Assembly (NCBI GenBank): GCA_014529385.2
Contig: CM043964.1
Coordinates: 1,032,997-1,096,996 of the forward strand
Length of the DNA: 64,000 nt
Source of the DNA: Adiantum capillus-veneris
Taxonomy: Eukaryota > Streptophyta > Polypodiopsida > Polypodiales > Pteridaceae
Direction of reading: 5' to 3'
Shown here: positions 60,722 to 64,000 of the stretch, in pieces
Numbering within the stretch: position 1 is the stretch's first letter
Layout of the letters: each line of letters starts with the position of its first letter
Made by a program: the position numbers and the translations under genes
The notes under the pieces: generated by a model
The model's input: the letters and a program-made list of their open reading frames with translations, nothing else
The model's database searches: none
What the model was told of the DNA's origin: nothing

Positions 60722-63500
60722 AGGGAGATTATCAGTGAGATTAGGAAGGGAATGGGGTGTAAGAGGGCCATTTTATTTACCATGGGATTAAAAATGAGAT
60801 CAAGGAATTAGAAAATGGGGGACTTCCATGTGGACTAAAATGGTGGGTGTGGTCAGACTTGTAAGTCTAGAGGTCAAGGGGTATTTTCTTTATTAATAAA
60901 ATGAGAAAATGAAAAATTTTGAATATTTTTTCATAAAGTTGGTGTAAAAACCTACTCTTTCTCTCTCTAGAGCTGTTGACTCCTCCCCCTTCCCCTAAAA
61001 GGGGGTCTTTCTAAAAATGTGTTGACATTATCTCTCTCCAAGGCTACTACCTCTATCCTCTCTCCCCTCTAGCTATGAGATCTACGTCTCCTTCTTCAAG
61101 ACTCTCTATGCTCTTTACTCTCTCCAAGGCTGCTACATCTATTCTCTCTAATCTCTAGCTGTGGAACTTGCATCTCCTTCTTCAAGTCCACTTTTTGCTT
61201 CAAATACCTCTTGTAATAGAGGTAGGAAACCTGCCTTCTTCATAGGATTGAGCTATGAAAACTGCATCTCCTTCTTCAAGTCCACTTTTCCCTCCAGATA
61301 CCTCTTGCAATAGAGGGTTGAAGCCTCCCTTCTCCATAGATCACTTAACCTGACCTTCACACATCTACATAAAGTTGTAGATTTGAAGCATTGGTTGCTT
61401 CTAGAGAATCTTCCTCAACACCTTCCATGTTCCTTATTCTTGATCTAGATCTAAAATGGTCTCCCCTCACACATCAATATAGTTTTGAAGATTAGGCATA
61501 GGAGCATTGTTTGGTAAGATCATTAGGTTTCTTTCACCATATATGTTAATAAAGTAATTAGGCTTCTTTCACCATATAAGTTGGTAAGACGAGTGAGCTT
61601 CATTCCTATTTCCAATGTTCTCATACATTTTCTCACCATATTGGTTTTATTTCATCTACCATGTAGACATTTGTAGCGATTCCATTAGGAAAAGTTTGGA
61701 CTCAATTTGGGGCCTTGTAAGAAATTCCATGTTAGCATAGAGAGAGATAATAGAAAGTCCCTATTTTCATTTTCCATATTTTTTTTCTAGATATCCTAAA
61801 ATCACCCATAGTGCACGGTACATTTGATAAAAAACTATAAAGGTGTTTAGGAAATGATAGCCTACGGTGGCTTGGAATTATATGCCGAATATCTCAATCT
61901 TTTGGATTTTTCAAACTAAGACTTTCCAGTGACGTCCTACATGAAATGTCTTTTCTCCACCCCTTTCAAGTTTCCCTCATGTTCATGCTCTCACCTGCTT
62001 TGGGCTCTCCTTGTTCTGGTATTCATTTTGATGCCATCATCGCCTCCTCATAGAAGTTCTACCAAGAATTGGAGCAACATGTATCATTTGCATATTGAGA
62101 TCCCACAAGAATATGAGCCCCTCAGCAAGAAAAACAAATAACACACCATTTTTTAAGATTTAAAGGAGAATTGTAGGACATAAGGCAAGAAAAGTGTGGA
62201 CCTTTGGGTCCTTGTTTGGGTCAATGGTAGAATGTATCTTAAGCAACCCATCACAAACTCAATTCCGCCTTTCAAGGACATAACTTCATTGGTGAACTAT
62301 GTGGGGGATGTCCATAACGATCTATACGGTGTCAGGAGTTTTTTGGAGCAAGGTATTGCACATATGTACATACACATGCATGGTGCATCAAATAAAGGAT
62401 TGCCCATTTTCCAAAGCTAGGTGGTTACGTGGGGCCCACATGTGTACAGGTAGGACAGCATGTACATAGTGCATTGATTTTCACTATCACCAATACCAGT
62501 GTGTCTTTTCTATAATAATGAGGAGTTGGTAGCACGTAAAACTTCTCAAGGAAGCTATCCGTGGGTCGACGACATGAGGTAAGCAGGTGCATCAGATGGC
62601 ATCTAGTGGCGTCAGAAGGCCGAACAGGGTCAATATTTGCACGTGGATAAGTACGGACACAATGTGGGTGTTTTCTTGTGATAATTAGGCAAAAATGTCA
62701 TCATGAGAATTGTATTTGGGGGCCACTTCACGTGGTGATGGGATGCATTATTGGAAAAAGTTGAGTGCCATGTGTGCGGATGGATGCAGCAGGGTGACAA
62801 CTATGCACTGCAAGGCCACTTTTTGGCCTGTTCGGGTCAACTAAAAATCCAAGGGTGCCCAAGTAATAAAGCTTAAGTGTGGGAACTAAAGAACCAGAGA
62901 GAAGACCAGAAAAAACGTGGAGAGAAGAGGAGGAACAGTCGCAACTGTGTTTTTGCTGTTTTTGGAGCATGTTTTGGCCGTAAAATGCTCATCCGAGGTC
63001 GGATTTGAGCACTTTGACATTGTAGACTGGGGTTTTTGGGCCGTTCCGGACGCGATGGCGTTGTCCATTTTGCCAAATTCCTGAATATTTTTTTGTTGTT
63101 TTGGCTGTGTAAGTTTCTCCTATGAGCAAAGCTTCTACTCCAATTTGTGATTGTATCTGGCATATTTTACCTATATTGTGTGAGCTATTTGCCCCATTGG
63201 TGTTGGCCCAAGCTCAATTGTGTCTAAACATCAAAAATTATCCTCTTTTGAGCTGAGTTTTTTGGGTGTGTGTGTGTCCGTGTGTCTCTGTGTGGAGTGG
63301 GTAAATGGGTAGTCTCTCTCCTCTCATTCCATAGGTGTGTTCCCCGTCTCGGCCAGGTGGGTTGTGTAAGCCGAGTGGTGCCCCATAGTGTGTGTATATC
63401 ATCCCAAGAGTGTGTGTCGGGTCATTATAGAGGCATTCTGTGTGTTTCCATCCCGCTCACAATGGGTATACCAGTCACTTGGCTGCACGGACTGATATTT
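60722..63500. other. Unassigned region with small tandem repeats
   Basis: About 61030-61330 holds diverged copies of a roughly 90-bp unit (ctctccaaggct, then gcatctccttcttcaagtcc, then atacctcttg). About 61523-61605 holds a roughly 45-bp duplication (ttctttcaccatata). Small frames at 61929-62141 and 62196-62420 show no family I know. Confidence 0.5.
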
Positions 63501-63511
63501 TACATTTCAAG

Positions 63512-63729
63512 AAGAGACATTGCATACAAAGAAAATCTACACTTGAACAAAACTATAGAGCATTGTGATCAAAAACTCAAAGGAAACAACAACATCATCA
63601 CGGAGCTTACGCAGAAGCTTAGAGAAAAAGAAACTGCGTTGGGTCCACGACGAAGAGAAAGGAGACTACAAAACATTGAGCAGCTAAAGTTTGGCTATGG
63701 GGGAATTAAGAGAAGATTCTTGGCCATCA
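63512..63729 (+). CDS. Possible coiled-coil exon of an unknown gene
   Basis: Inside a longer open frame, the last 70 or so codons read RRDIAYKENLHLNKTIEH, then NIITELTQKLREKETAL and RRLQNIEQLKFGYG, a charged, heptad-like pattern. The segment begins after a 3' splice-like ttttacatttcaag and ends at a perfect donor, caa/GTAAGT (63730). A possible next exon near 63820 is protein-like but has three stops. No family recognised; it may be a pseudogene. Confidence 0.35.
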
Positions 63730-64000
63730 AGTAAGTTCATATAATTCCATATGCTCTTTGTCTTGTATCTTACTCTTGAATTGCTTGCATAGATTGTTAC
63801 TTCACCCCAAGCAGGATTTCAAGCGCAACACATGCACTTTGTCTACTCCATAAAGTCTCATATTGAATTGAAAAAAAATATTGGGTTGTTGGACAATTAG
63901 CACTATGGAAAGATCCTCGTCAAGCAGCTTAACAATATTTTGAAAGAGAATTAGCTTCTTGCATAGGATGTTAAGTCTATTTTGGATGAAGTTGGTATTT

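Overview
The window looks like nuclear DNA of a land plant with a large, repeat-rich genome. It holds stacked LTR retrotransposons of typical plant lineages, very long (CT)n/(GA)n arrays, and fragments of plant host genes split by AT-rich introns. I cannot name the species. A fern or another large-genome plant would fit, but that is a guess. I saw no bacterial genes, rRNA, tRNA or CRISPR.

Layout. (1) Positions 1-35746 form a three-level nest. The outermost element, D, is on the minus strand: a partial 3' LTR at 1-474, its PPT beside it, and its PBS and 5' LTR at 34757-35746. Inside D sits Tat-A, a plus-strand Ty3/gypsy element with a 4.7 kb 5' LTR (5892-10628), a decayed gag-pol (10629-17535) and a 3' LTR that starts at 17536 and ends, truncated, near 34470. 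Inside that 3' LTR sits Tat-B (20132-32532), a second Ty3/gypsy element with 2.7 kb LTRs and a better-preserved but broken gag-pol. LTR differences counted by eye fall in nesting order: D about 5-6%, A about 3%, B about 2%. D also carries a fragment of a phosphoenolpyruvate carboxylase (PEPC) gene. (2) 35747-41085 is mostly non-coding but contains host-gene-like exons: a Ulp1-type peptidase fragment, an unrecognised four-exon minus-strand pseudogene, and an unrecognised plus-strand gene piece starting 16 bp away from it. (3) 41086-56400 is built from copies of one short-LTR family (called E here), rearranged into shared-LTR and inverted-repeat structures. A complete Ty1/copia element (Copia-I, 44498-49721, TSD TTTCA) is inserted exactly at the LTR/PBS junction of one E copy. 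(4) 56400-64000 holds a decayed minus-strand copia 3' end (Copia-H, 57910-59400), a purine-rich tract, small tandem repeats, and a possible coiled-coil exon at the right edge.

How the parts work together. Tat-A and Tat-B encode Gag, protease, reverse transcriptase, two successive RNase H domains (the second archaeal-like, a hallmark of the Tat lineage) and integrase. Upstream of gag both carry the same two kinds of accessory open frame; in Tat-B each kind is duplicated. These accessory proteins are the best candidate for something undescribed. A second shared theme is that the A, B and E families all carry a (CU)n tract in the sense strand of their 5' transcribed leader. The E family also seems to encode an L1-ORF1-like protein rather than a normal Gag. 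Every pol gene here is broken, although Copia-I lacks only one codon. No intact host gene is visible.
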